From NCBI GenBank assembly GCA_002685935.1, contig NYZD01000175.1, positions 1 through 64,000 on the forward strand: 64,000 nt of DNA, given 5' to 3'. A program made the translations under genes and the position numbers. Below the pieces are notes generated by a model. The model was not told the origin of the DNA and did no database searches. It saw only the letters and a list, made by a program, of their open reading frames with translations. Numbering within the stretch: position 1 is the first letter of the stretch; each line of letters opens with the position of its first letter. This document shows, piece after piece, positions 27,058 to 34,616 of this stretch. This DNA is from Planctomycetaceae bacterium (GTDB lineage: Bacteria > Planctomycetota > Phycisphaerae > Phycisphaerales > Zrk34).

Positions 27058-27273
27058 CGCCGGCGCACCATCAGCACATCCCAGCTTGATTTTGTATGCA
27101 TGCGCCCCGCACGGCGAACACGGCACCGCCGACCGCATCACACGGTATAAGCCACCCGGACCTCATTCGTACGGCCAATATTGATCCCGGAATCCCGCTT
27201 GCCCCGCCCTTCACACCTGAGCCGGCCACCGCTATCGGCCTCAGCAACCCACCCTCACCGACCGATACAACTG

Positions 27274-28554
27274 ATGCGCTCGGACAAAGAGGATGCCCGA
27301 TTGGCCATCGCCACGCCCGGTTCACCGACAACGCCCCAGTTCGACGCGCGCCTCGTCGTGCGCCAGCCAATCTTCCACCGCGCTGATCTCGACGTGTTCG
27401 GCTACGAAGTGCTCATCTCTCAGCACACCGCTGACGCCGGCGCTCAGTCAAGCGTCGAGGCCGGCTGGGCGGCCCTCGCGGATATGACCATCCCCATTCC
27501 GGATCTGCTCTCTCTCAGCGCCGGCAAACCTGTCCTGCTGCCCACCACCGCACCGCTGCTGATCGATGGCGTCCACCACGACCTGCCCGCCGAGACCACG
27601 GTGCTGGAACTCACCGGGCCGTGCCAGTTGAGCGACGAATTGATCGGCGCCTGCCACGAAGCCAAACGCGCCGGCTATCGGCTGGTCATGACCGACGATC
27701 TGGTCCAGCAGTCATGGGGATCCGACCCCGCGCCTGCCGACTTTATCGCCTTCACCCCCGCATCCGTTCAGCGTCACCACGCACAGTTCATCAACGGCCG
27801 GTTCATGCGCCACCCCGCCCAGACCCTGATCCGCCATCTCGATGACCGCCGCCAATACGACGACGCGGTCCTCATGTCCTTCAATCTTTATCAAGGCGGA
27901 TTCATCGGCGAGCCGTCCAACGCCCGCTTCGCGCAGATCCCCACCGCCAAGCAGCACCAGTTGCAGTTGATGGAACAGATCAATCGCCCGGAACTCGACG
28001 TCGACAAGCTGATATCCATCATCAAGAGCGACATCTCACTGGCCACCCAACTGCTGAAGCTGATCAACTCCGCCGCCCTCGGTGTCCGCAACAAGATCAA
28101 TTCGCTCAAACAGGCGATCGTCTTGCTCGGGGAGCGCGGCCTCAAACGGTGGATCACCGTCAGCGTGATCAAGAATCTCGCCGTCGATAAGCCTTCGGAA
28201 TTGATGCGAATAGGCTTGGTGCGCGGCCGATGCTGCGAAATGCTCGCCGAGCCTTGTGATCTCGCCGATCGTCAACTCGATCTGTTCATGGTCGGCATGC
28301 TCTCCGTGCTCGACGCGATGCTCGATTGCCCCATGGCCAAGCTCATCGAAGGCCTGCCCCTGCCCGATGACGCCAAGGGCGCCCTGCTTGGCGATGACTC
28401 GCCCATGCACGGACTGCTCGCGTTCGTCATCGGCTACGGCGACGGCCGGTTCGAGGACATCACCAGACTCAAAGCCGACCTGCCCTGCTCCATGATTCAC
28501 GTGCCCCCGGCCTACACCGAAGCCACCCAGTGGGCCGATCAGTGCATGGATTGA
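27274..28554 (+). CDS. Degenerate EAL + HDOD signalling protein (YuxH-like)
   Basis: A 426-residue protein. The N-terminal half begins RLVVRQPIFHRADLDVFGYE, like EAL c-di-GMP phosphodiesterase domains, but catalytic EAL and DDFGTG motifs are missing, so it should not hydrolyse c-di-GMP. The C-terminal half (about 205-400) is an HDOD domain with the DISLATQLLKLINSA and IVLLGERGLKRWI helices. EAL-HDOD pairs are scaffold-type regulators in motility or stress signalling. The ATG at 27274 was taken; a TTG at 27181 would add a low-complexity leader. It converges with the PilX-LamG gene. Confidence 0.85.
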   Translation: MRSDKEDARLAIATPGSPTTPQFDARLVVRQPIFHRADLDVFGYEVLISQHTADAGAQSSVEAGWAALADMTIPIPDLLSLSAGKPVLLPTTAPLLIDGVHHDLPAETTVLELTGPCQLSDELIGACHEAKRAGYRLVMTDDLVQQSWGSDPAPADFIAFTPASVQRHHAQFINGRFMRHPAQTLIRHLDDRRQYDDAVLMSFNLYQGGFIGEPSNARFAQIPTAKQHQLQLMEQINRPELDVDKLISIIKSDISLATQLLKLINSAALGVRNKINSLKQAIVLLGERGLKRWITVSVIKNLAVDKPSELMRIGLVRGRCCEMLAEPCDLADRQLDLFMVGMLSVLDAMLDCPMAKLIEGLPLPDDAKGALLGDDSPMHGLLAFVIGYGDGRFEDITRLKADLPCSMIHVPPAYTEATQWADQCMD

Positions 28555-28578
28555 TGCACACCCACCACCGCCGGCCTG

Positions 28579-31500
28579 CTACGGCCCCTCGATCCAACGC
28601 ACGGAATTCGTGACCGTCACCTCTTGCGACGAGTAATCGCCCGGGTCGCTGCCGTTGAACACGTCGTCGACTTGCAGCGCGTTCAGCGCCCGATCATAGA
28701 CCGCCACACGTGTCAGCGTGCCCAGCCAGTCGCGACTGGTGCCGTCCTCATTGAACAACATGAACTTGTAATCCGAATCCCACCCGTCGAACGTGCCCGT
28801 GCGCGGCCCCGTGACCTCCAGCACACCGTCGCGATACATCTTCACGTTTTCACCGTCATACGTCATGACGATGTGCTGTTCGCCGGTGGTCAGCACATAA
28901 CTCGACTCGATGTTCGGCATCCCGTTGCTCGTGCTGGACGTCGTCCGCAAACGCGTGAGATACTTCTGCCCCTCCTGTCCCACCGTGAAGTTCCGCACAT
29001 AAGCCCCGTCGGAATACGACACGATCCGGGCCGGCCCGCCCTGCGTGAGATTGTCCGGCTGGCAGATGATTTCCACCGTCAACTCATCCGTCGCAGTGAG
29101 CGCGTCGTATAGTTTCGTGGCCGCGCCCGATGAGATCGCGCGATTCTCACTAGCCGCGTGAAGTCCCCCGCCGCTGACCCACGTCACGCCGGTCGTGGTC
29201 TCCAGATCAAGATTTACCGCCGTGCCGAAACCTGATGTGTCGACAATCTCCGTGCCCGGCCCGCTGCTCGGCCCGATCGCCTGGCCCGCGTTCAGATTCG
29301 ACACCTGATTTGCGTCCAGCCCGTATCGATAGATTCGCACGTCATCGATCGTGCCATCGAAGTAATACGTCAGCGTCTCATGCGACAGGTTGTCGCTCAG
29401 CCATGTCCCCGCCCCCAGCGCCAGCGGCTCATAGTTGCCGATGCCGCCGCTGCTGGTGCCCATGCCGCCGGCGTAACTGTTGCTGTCGACCAGCAACCCG
29501 TTGAGATACAGCTTCATCCCGCCCGGCCCGAACGTCGCCACCACGTGATACCACGTGTCGGTCGAGAGCCCGCCACTGCTCAACGTGTAGCTTGAACTGG
29601 TGCTCTGCAGCCGCCAATTCAGCGTCGAGCCGTAGGTATACACATGGAAATGTCCGCCCGTGTCGTAACTCGTCGAATCCTTCGAGAAGATCGCCTTATG
29701 CCCAGACAGCGAATCGCTGTTAAACCACAGCGACACCGTACCCGCGTCCAGCAGCATCGAATCGCTGTGCGGAATCAGCACGAAATCACTGCCGTCAAAA
29801 TCGACCGCGGTGCCATCCTGCCCGCTCACGCCGGTCGTCGCGCCGGCAATGGATCCATCGTGGCTGGCAACTTCGTCACCCGCCGGCGCCGGTCCCACTG
29901 CGGGCAATGCCTCATCAATGTGTAACTCCCCCGTGCCCGTCATCACCAAATCATCCAACGCAACGATCGAGCCGTACACCTTACAGTTGTTCCCAATCTC
30001 CACATCGCCGTTGGAATGAATGCGCCCGCTGATGACCGACGTCTGCTCAACAGAAATCTCCTCGGCGCTATTGAGCATGAAAAGGCTCAGACGATCGGTT
30101 CCCGTGGTATCACTGTTCACCGCGACGCTATTCTCGAAGCTCATACCCTCATCAGAATAGACCGACAGGCTCGACCCAATCGGCACGACGATCTCCGCGC
30201 CGGTGCGCACCTCGAATTCGCCTTGACAGTGGATCCTGACATCGCCATCTATGGTGACCACCGTATGATTGCCGCTGATCGTCAGATCCCCAAAGGCGCG
30301 GTCCGTGTTGATCGTCGTGTCACTGTTCAGCGACGTGTCGCCCTCGCTGACCGGCATCCCGGCTGGCGCGCTGGCGCTGGGCATGGACGCGTTCAACGGC
30401 AGCGCCGACTGCGGTCCCGTGATCGCCCCCGCCGGTGCGGAGATGACGCTACCAGGGTCGCCCTGTTCGCCAACGTGAGCACTGCCGAAGATCTTACCCG
30501 AGGTGCTGATCACCAGATCGCCCGCACTCGTCGAGTTCGTCGAAATGAACGCATTGCTGTTGACGTTGCCCCCCCCGTAGGCGCCCTGCGTCGAATCGTA
30601 GCTGTCGATGAACGCGCTGTTGCCGATCGTGATGCTGTCCCCGGCCGCCCCGCCCCCGCCGGTCCCATCGTCATCCAGCTTCCAATGGTGCAGCAGCTGC
30701 GGCTCGTTGATCACCTCGTTGAACTCATACAGCAACACCAACTGCGGCTGATCACTGCCCGGCTCCCGCGGCGTCACCGACGTCCACGTGCGCCCAATCC
30801 GAATCTCGTCAAAACCATAACCCACGCCGTGCGAGCCGTTCATGCCACCGGAGATCGCGACGCGATCAAACGCAAAATCATCCACCGTCTCCGATGCATG
30901 GGCAGACCACGTGCTCGGCTCGTTCACCAGGTCCGTCGGGTTGACCCACATGGACACCTGATCGTCACCCGACTGAAAATCGATGCGTACCACGATGAAC
31001 GCGTCGCTCGTGACGTTCACACTCGACAGATCGCGATTGCCGCTGTCGTCATCCACGCCCCACTGCCCGGCCTCCCACGGCTGACCGATCCCCAGCAACT
31101 CCTGGAACCCGCCCGTGCCGCTCCAATCGTCGTCGAGCATGAGCATCGCCCACGTGTGAAACGTATCCGACGCGTCCGACCCCGGCTCGACGACGAAGCT
31201 CAGCCAGATCGTCGTGTCGTCCTTGCCGAATTTGTCGTTGACCAGCAGGTCCGTGTGCTCAGAAGTGTCGATCAGTCGCGCCGAAACCTGTCCCGCGCCC
31301 CCGGTGGTCAGCTTGTTGCTGTCCGTATCCAGATCCAGATACGTCAGACTCGTTAACGCCACCGCATTCGCCTGCCCGTACCACGCGCCCGACCAGCCGG
31401 TCCCCCCGCTCGCCCCCGCGCCGGCGATATCGCTGGTGGCGCTGTAGCCGAAGTTCTCGTAGGCGATCTGCGTCTGAGCGTTGCCGCCCGATGCCCACTC

Positions 31501-32544
31501 AATGCACCGCTCGATCAGCGTCAGTCCGTTTGAGTTCAACGCATTCCAGTCAAAGCTGCTGCCGCCGATGGGCATGCACACCCGCCGCGCCGGTGCCGGA
31601 CTTCCGTCGGCCTGGGTCGCGCCCTTTTCAAGTGTCGCCATCGAGGCATTGAGCGGGTCGTTCGATCCATAGCTGCAAAGATTCGAAGCCCCGCTGGTCA
31701 GCGACGATGTGTAGCCCACGGGTTGGCTGGAACTGAAGATCTGAACGTAGCCAAGACTGAACTGCGACGTCGTGTAGTGCGTGTTGTCCTTGACATAGAT
31801 CGTATCGTACGACGTCCCCAACCCGTCGGTCGACGCCAGACCCAACGCATCCCACAGACCCGTGTCCTCGTTCACCACGCCGATGGGCGAGTCCTCCAGA
31901 TCTTCGTCAGCATCGTTGGCGTTCGTGTTCTCTGCGACGTACACCACATCGTTGTCAGCCAGCGCCTGATCGACATCTGCCGAAGAGGCATCGTCATCGA
32001 TCACCGTCACTGTCCAGCCCCACTGCTCGAACTGCGCCTTGCGGGCCGCGTCCTCGGAACTCAGCGGATCCGCCGGCGAGGTGACCAGCAACAGCTTGCG
32101 TGACGACGATTCCGGCTGCACGACCGCGCGCACCGTGTGCGTAGCGCCCTCGAACGTGCCGACCACCGTGATGTACAGTTGGTCTGACGCATCGTCGGCC
32201 AGGTCTCCATCGCCGCCGTCTTCATCGCCGCCCACCCCCGTCAGTGTGAACGTCCCGCCGTTCAATGCCTGATCGCTCAGCCACACGCCGTTGGTCTTGA
32301 CTGTCCGCCAGTCATCATTGTTCTGAATGTACGCCACCGCCATTTCCATCGCCGACTCGGCAATCATCCGCGCATGCGTGTGATGCTGCGCATTCGCCTG
32401 CACGCCTGTCGCCGTGTTCTGTGTCACGATCAGCGATGCCGACAACACCACCGCAATCCCCACCGCGATCAACACCAGCAACATCGCGATGCCGCGCTCA
32501 CGCTGACTCGACGCACACCCCGTTTGAAGTCGGACCTTGCTCAT
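28579..32544 (-). CDS. Giant PilX/GspK-like minor pilin fused to LamG and polymer-forming-like domains
   Basis: A 1321-residue protein. A prepilin-like N-terminus (RERG before a 23-residue hydrophobic helix, about 18-41) lacks the +5 glutamate, as in GspK and many PilX proteins. The pilin stalk to about 145 is followed by a ThuA/GATase-like region (149-350), a concanavalin-like region (about 360-590), a DUF7305/bactofilin-like beta region (about 635-880), a LamG domain (about 895-1100) and a second LamG-like domain (about 1130-1305). The strand HWKLDDD at 620-626 looks like the first strand of the LamG domain resumed near 891. Likely an exported, pilus-tip adhesin. GAGGAG precedes the ATG. 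Domain limits are by eye. Confidence 0.78.
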   Translation of the reverse strand: MSKVRLQTGCASSQRERGIAMLLVLIAVGIAVVLSASLIVTQNTATGVQANAQHHTHARMIAESAMEMAVAYIQNNDDWRTVKTNGVWLSDQALNGGTFTLTGVGGDEDGGDGDLADDASDQLYITVVGTFEGATHTVRAVVQPESSSRKLLLVTSPADPLSSEDAARKAQFEQWGWTVTVIDDDASSADVDQALADNDVVYVAENTNANDADEDLEDSPIGVVNEDTGLWDALGLASTDGLGTSYDTIYVKDNTHYTTSQFSLGYVQIFSSSQPVGYTSSLTSGASNLCSYGSNDPLNASMATLEKGATQADGSPAPARRVCMPIGGSSFDWNALNSNGLTLIERCIEWASGGNAQTQIAYENFGYSATSDIAGAGASGGTGWSGAWYGQANAVALTSLTYLDLDTDSNKLTTGGAGQVSARLIDTSEHTDLLVNDKFGKDDTTIWLSFVVEPGSDASDTFHTWAMLMLDDDWSGTGGFQELLGIGQPWEAGQWGVDDDSGNRDLSSVNVTSDAFIVVRIDFQSGDDQVSMWVNPTDLVNEPSTWSAHASETVDDFAFDRVAISGGMNGSHGVGYGFDEIRIGRTWTSVTPREPGSDQPQLVLLYEFNEVINEPQLLHHWKLDDDGTGGGGAAGDSITIGNSAFIDSYDSTQGAYGGGNVNSNAFISTNSTSAGDLVISTSGKIFGSAHVGEQGDPGSVISAPAGAITGPQSALPLNASMPSASAPAGMPVSEGDTSLNSDTTINTDRAFGDLTISGNHTVVTIDGDVRIHCQGEFEVRTGAEIVVPIGSSLSVYSDEGMSFENSVAVNSDTTGTDRLSLFMLNSAEEISVEQTSVISGRIHSNGDVEIGNNCKVYGSIVALDDLVMTGTGELHIDEALPAVGPAPAGDEVASHDGSIAGATTGVSGQDGTAVDFDGSDFVLIPHSDSMLLDAGTVSLWFNSDSLSGHKAIFSKDSTSYDTGGHFHVYTYGSTLNWRLQSTSSSYTLSSGGLSTDTWYHVVATFGPGGMKLYLNGLLVDSNSYAGGMGTSSGGIGNYEPLALGAGTWLSDNLSHETLTYYFDGTIDDVRIYRYGLDANQVSNLNAGQAIGPSSGPGTEIVDTSGFGTAVNLDLETTTGVTWVSGGGLHAASENRAISSGAATKLYDALTATDELTVEIICQPDNLTQGGPARIVSYSDGAYVRNFTVGQEGQKYLTRLRTTSSTSNGMPNIESSYVLTTGEQHIVMTYDGENVKMYRDGVLEVTGPRTGTFDGWDSDYKFMLFNEDGTSRDWLGTLTRVAVYDRALNALQVDDVFNGSDPGDYSSQEVTVTNSVRWIEGP

Positions 32545-32566
32545 GGTCGATACTCCTCAATCCTTC

Positions 32567-33187
32567 TCATTCACCGCGCGGCGACGCCGCACCGATGAAC
32601 TGCTCATCCGTGGCCCCGATCGTCGCTTCGAGACGATAACTCACCAACGTCGCGAGCTTCGGGTCCACGTTGTTCACCGCGAACGTCGCCGTCGGCAAAT
32701 CACGCGCCCAAACCGTCACCGGGTAATAGGTCTGCCCGATCAGCCCCGTCGTCACCGTGTCAAAGTCCAACGTCAATTCATACGAAACGTCCGCCGCGTC
32801 GATCTGTGCCTGCGACCAGCCCGCGGGCCAGCCCACCGTGTACGACCGCAACTCCTCACTCGTGCTGTCGTATTCGATCCGCCGCAGTTCCGAGACATTC
32901 GGCAGCTCGTCCGCGCGCGTATCGCCGATCCACAGCACTGCAAACGATGGCCCCGCCGCCAACACCTGACGTGAACCCCGCACCGAGGCGTTCACCCGCT
33001 CACTTAGCGTCTTGTGCAGAATCACTCCCGTGCGCACGTCACGCGATTTATCCGCGCCGTACGACACCGCCATCAGCATCCCCGCCACCGCCGCACCGAT
33101 GAACCCCGTGACCGTCAGGCTCAGCAGCAGCTCAACCAACGTCAGTCCCGCGGCGCGCCGGAAATGTCGACCGTGATACGTGCTCAT
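32567..33187 (-). CDS. PilW-like minor pilin
   Basis: A 206-residue prepilin. The class III signal is RRAAG|LTLVELLLSLTVTGF: cleavage after Gly14 and Glu at +5, followed by a hydrophobic helix to about residue 40. The remaining part is a beta-rich globular domain, as in PilW/GspJ proteins. ATG overlaps the upstream PilV-like stop as ATGA, and the PilX-LamG gene starts 22 bases downstream, so the three are one translational unit. Distinction between type IV pilus and type II pseudopilus use is not possible. Confidence 0.8.
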   Translation of the reverse strand: MSTYHGRHFRRAAGLTLVELLLSLTVTGFIGAAVAGMLMAVSYGADKSRDVRTGVILHKTLSERVNASVRGSRQVLAAGPSFAVLWIGDTRADELPNVSELRRIEYDSTSEELRSYTVGWPAGWSQAQIDAADVSYELTLDFDTVTTGLIGQTYYPVTVWARDLPTATFAVNNVDPKLATLVSYRLEATIGATDEQFIGAASPRGE

Positions 33188-33687
33188 GATGCCGGCTCCG
33201 TGATAAACCGCGTCACCACCCAGGTGCGCCCCAGATCGTCAGTCACCGTCACCGTGATCGTCAGCCCGCTCGTCGTGCCGCCCAGCCCCGCGATCGACTC
33301 CGTGCCGTACGACGCCGTCACCGATCGATTGAACCGTTGATACACCGTCGAATACGTGATCGCCTGCGCATCGGCCAGCGCGCCCGCGCTATCGGCAAAA
33401 CCGTCAAAATCATCGCAGTTGTCAAAGTTGGCTCGACCCGTCTCACCCGAGTCCGGCCCGACCGTCGTCCCGCCCTGAGGATCCGCATAAGGCAGCGCGA
33501 TGATCTCGTCGGCCAACGCCTCAGCCAACGCATGCGCCCGCAACGTGTGCAGCGCCTCGTAGGGATGCGATTGCGCCACGCTGATCGCCTCCACGACCGC
33601 CAATACCGCGACTGACAGCACCAACATCGCCGCCGTGCACTCGACTAGCGTGAACCCGCCCCGGGCGTACCGATAATGATCCTTCAT
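33184..33687 (-). CDS. PilV/GspI-like minor pilin
   Basis: A 167-residue prepilin. The leader ends RGG|FTLVECTAAMLVL, with Glu at +5 and cleavage expected after Gly11. The hydrophobic helix continues through about residue 32, and the mature helix carries HALAEALADEI typical of PilV/GspI proteins. The ATG at 33687 has GAGGAG immediately upstream; longer upstream frames are not supported. First gene of the pilV-pilW-pilX-like unit, transcribed from the promoter at 33814-33842. Confidence 0.82.
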   Translation of the reverse strand: MKDHYRYARGGFTLVECTAAMLVLSVAVLAVVEAISVAQSHPYEALHTLRAHALAEALADEIIALPYADPQGGTTVGPDSGETGRANFDNCDDFDGFADSAGALADAQAITYSTVYQRFNRSVTASYGTESIAGLGGTTSGLTITVTVTDDLGRTWVVTRFITEPAS

Positions 33688-33805
33688 ACTTCTCTCCTCG
33701 CGGACCGACCTGCCCGCGATATCGGAATCGCAATTCCCGCGCGCACGCGACCAACTAATGGATCGACCCGATCCGTCGCCCGGTTCAATCGCCTTCAATC
33801 AGCCC

Positions 33806-33828
33806 TTGAAAGAAATATTCCGTTTCAA
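33806..33828. repeat. Inverted repeat in the divergent pilin promoter region
   Basis: TTGAAA (33806-33811) and TTTCAA (33823-33828) form an inverted repeat around the palindromic AATATT at 33814-33819. It overlaps the -10 of the minus-strand pilin promoter and sits upstream of the plus-strand GspH-like gene. A dimeric regulator could bind here; none is identified. Confidence 0.4.
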
Positions 33829-33842
33829 CAGATAACAATCAA
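33814..33842 (-). promoter_or_regulatory. Promoter of the pilV-pilW-pilX-like unit
   Basis: On the minus strand TTGATT (33842-33837) and AATATT (33819-33814) are 17 bases apart in an A+T-rich island that contrasts with the surrounding G+C-rich DNA. The leader to the PilV-like ATG would be about 120 bases. Confidence 0.45.
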
Positions 33843-33881
33843 AGTGCCCTCAAGAAACCGCCGATGACCTGAAGCGCTAAT

Positions 33882-34457
33882 ATGGAAGCCTATCACTTCG
33901 GAACATCCCGCAGGATCGGCACAGACCATCGCGTGCGCCGCCGGCGACCCGCGACGATGGTCCGCTGCGCCTTTTCCATGGTCGAAATCATGATCGTCGT
34001 GCTCATCCTCGCCATCGCCGCGTCCATGGTCGTGCCCATGTTCGGCGACAACGACATCGCCCGCCTCCGCGCCGCCGGCCGACTTCTCGCCGCCGATCTC
34101 GACTACGTCCAGATCGAATCCATCACCCACAGCGACGATCCCCGCGTCCTCGTCCTCGATCAGACCAATAACCGTTACCACATCGCTGCCCAGTCCGATC
34201 CCAACACGCCCATCACCCACCCCATCGACCAGTCGCCCTACCTCGTCGAGTTCGGCTCCGGCCGCGCCCAGCAAATGGCCGGCGTCACCATCAGTGCCTT
34301 TGACCTCGACGGCGACGACGAGTTGAGCTTCGGGGCCTACGGCCAACCCGACCAGTCCGATCCCGCCACCATCACCCTCGGCATCGGCGACAGCACCCTC
34401 GTGCTCACAATCGATCAGGTCACCGGCGCCACCGCCATTGGCAACGTCCAGCCGTAA
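33882..34457 (+). CDS. GspH/FimT-like prepilin
   Basis: A 191-residue prepilin divergent from the other pilin genes. After a basic leader the processing site reads RCA|FSMVEIMIVVLILAIAA, with Glu at +5 but Ala instead of Gly at -1. The helix is followed by AAGRLLAADLDYVQIESITH, the GspH/FimT signature region. The C-terminal domain is acidic and beta-rich. The start is uncertain: ATG 33882 gives a 30-residue leader, ATG 33957 a 5-residue leader. Its product probably joins the same pilus or pseudopilus as the divergent genes. Confidence 0.78.
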   Translation: MEAYHFGTSRRIGTDHRVRRRRPATMVRCAFSMVEIMIVVLILAIAASMVVPMFGDNDIARLRAAGRLLAADLDYVQIESITHSDDPRVLVLDQTNNRYHIAAQSDPNTPITHPIDQSPYLVEFGSGRAQQMAGVTISAFDLDGDDELSFGAYGQPDQSDPATITLGIGDSTLVLTIDQVTGATAIGNVQP

Positions 34458-34616
34458 TCCGCCAGATCACTCTTGTTCGCGTTTTGTTCGCATATCCAAG
34501 CCCGCCCATCATCGGTAGACTGCATTCAGGTCGAGCGTGCCGTCACGTCCCGCTCGTGATTCATCTTTTCCAGTGCGTCCCGTTACCCACGCGACCACAT
34601 CGGGGAGTTGCCACGG

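Noticed and set aside
25231-27141. Long minus-strand open frame opposite bioA
   Set aside because: It is the complement of a strongly supported aminotransferase and has low-complexity Gly/Val/Asp composition typical of high-GC antisense frames.
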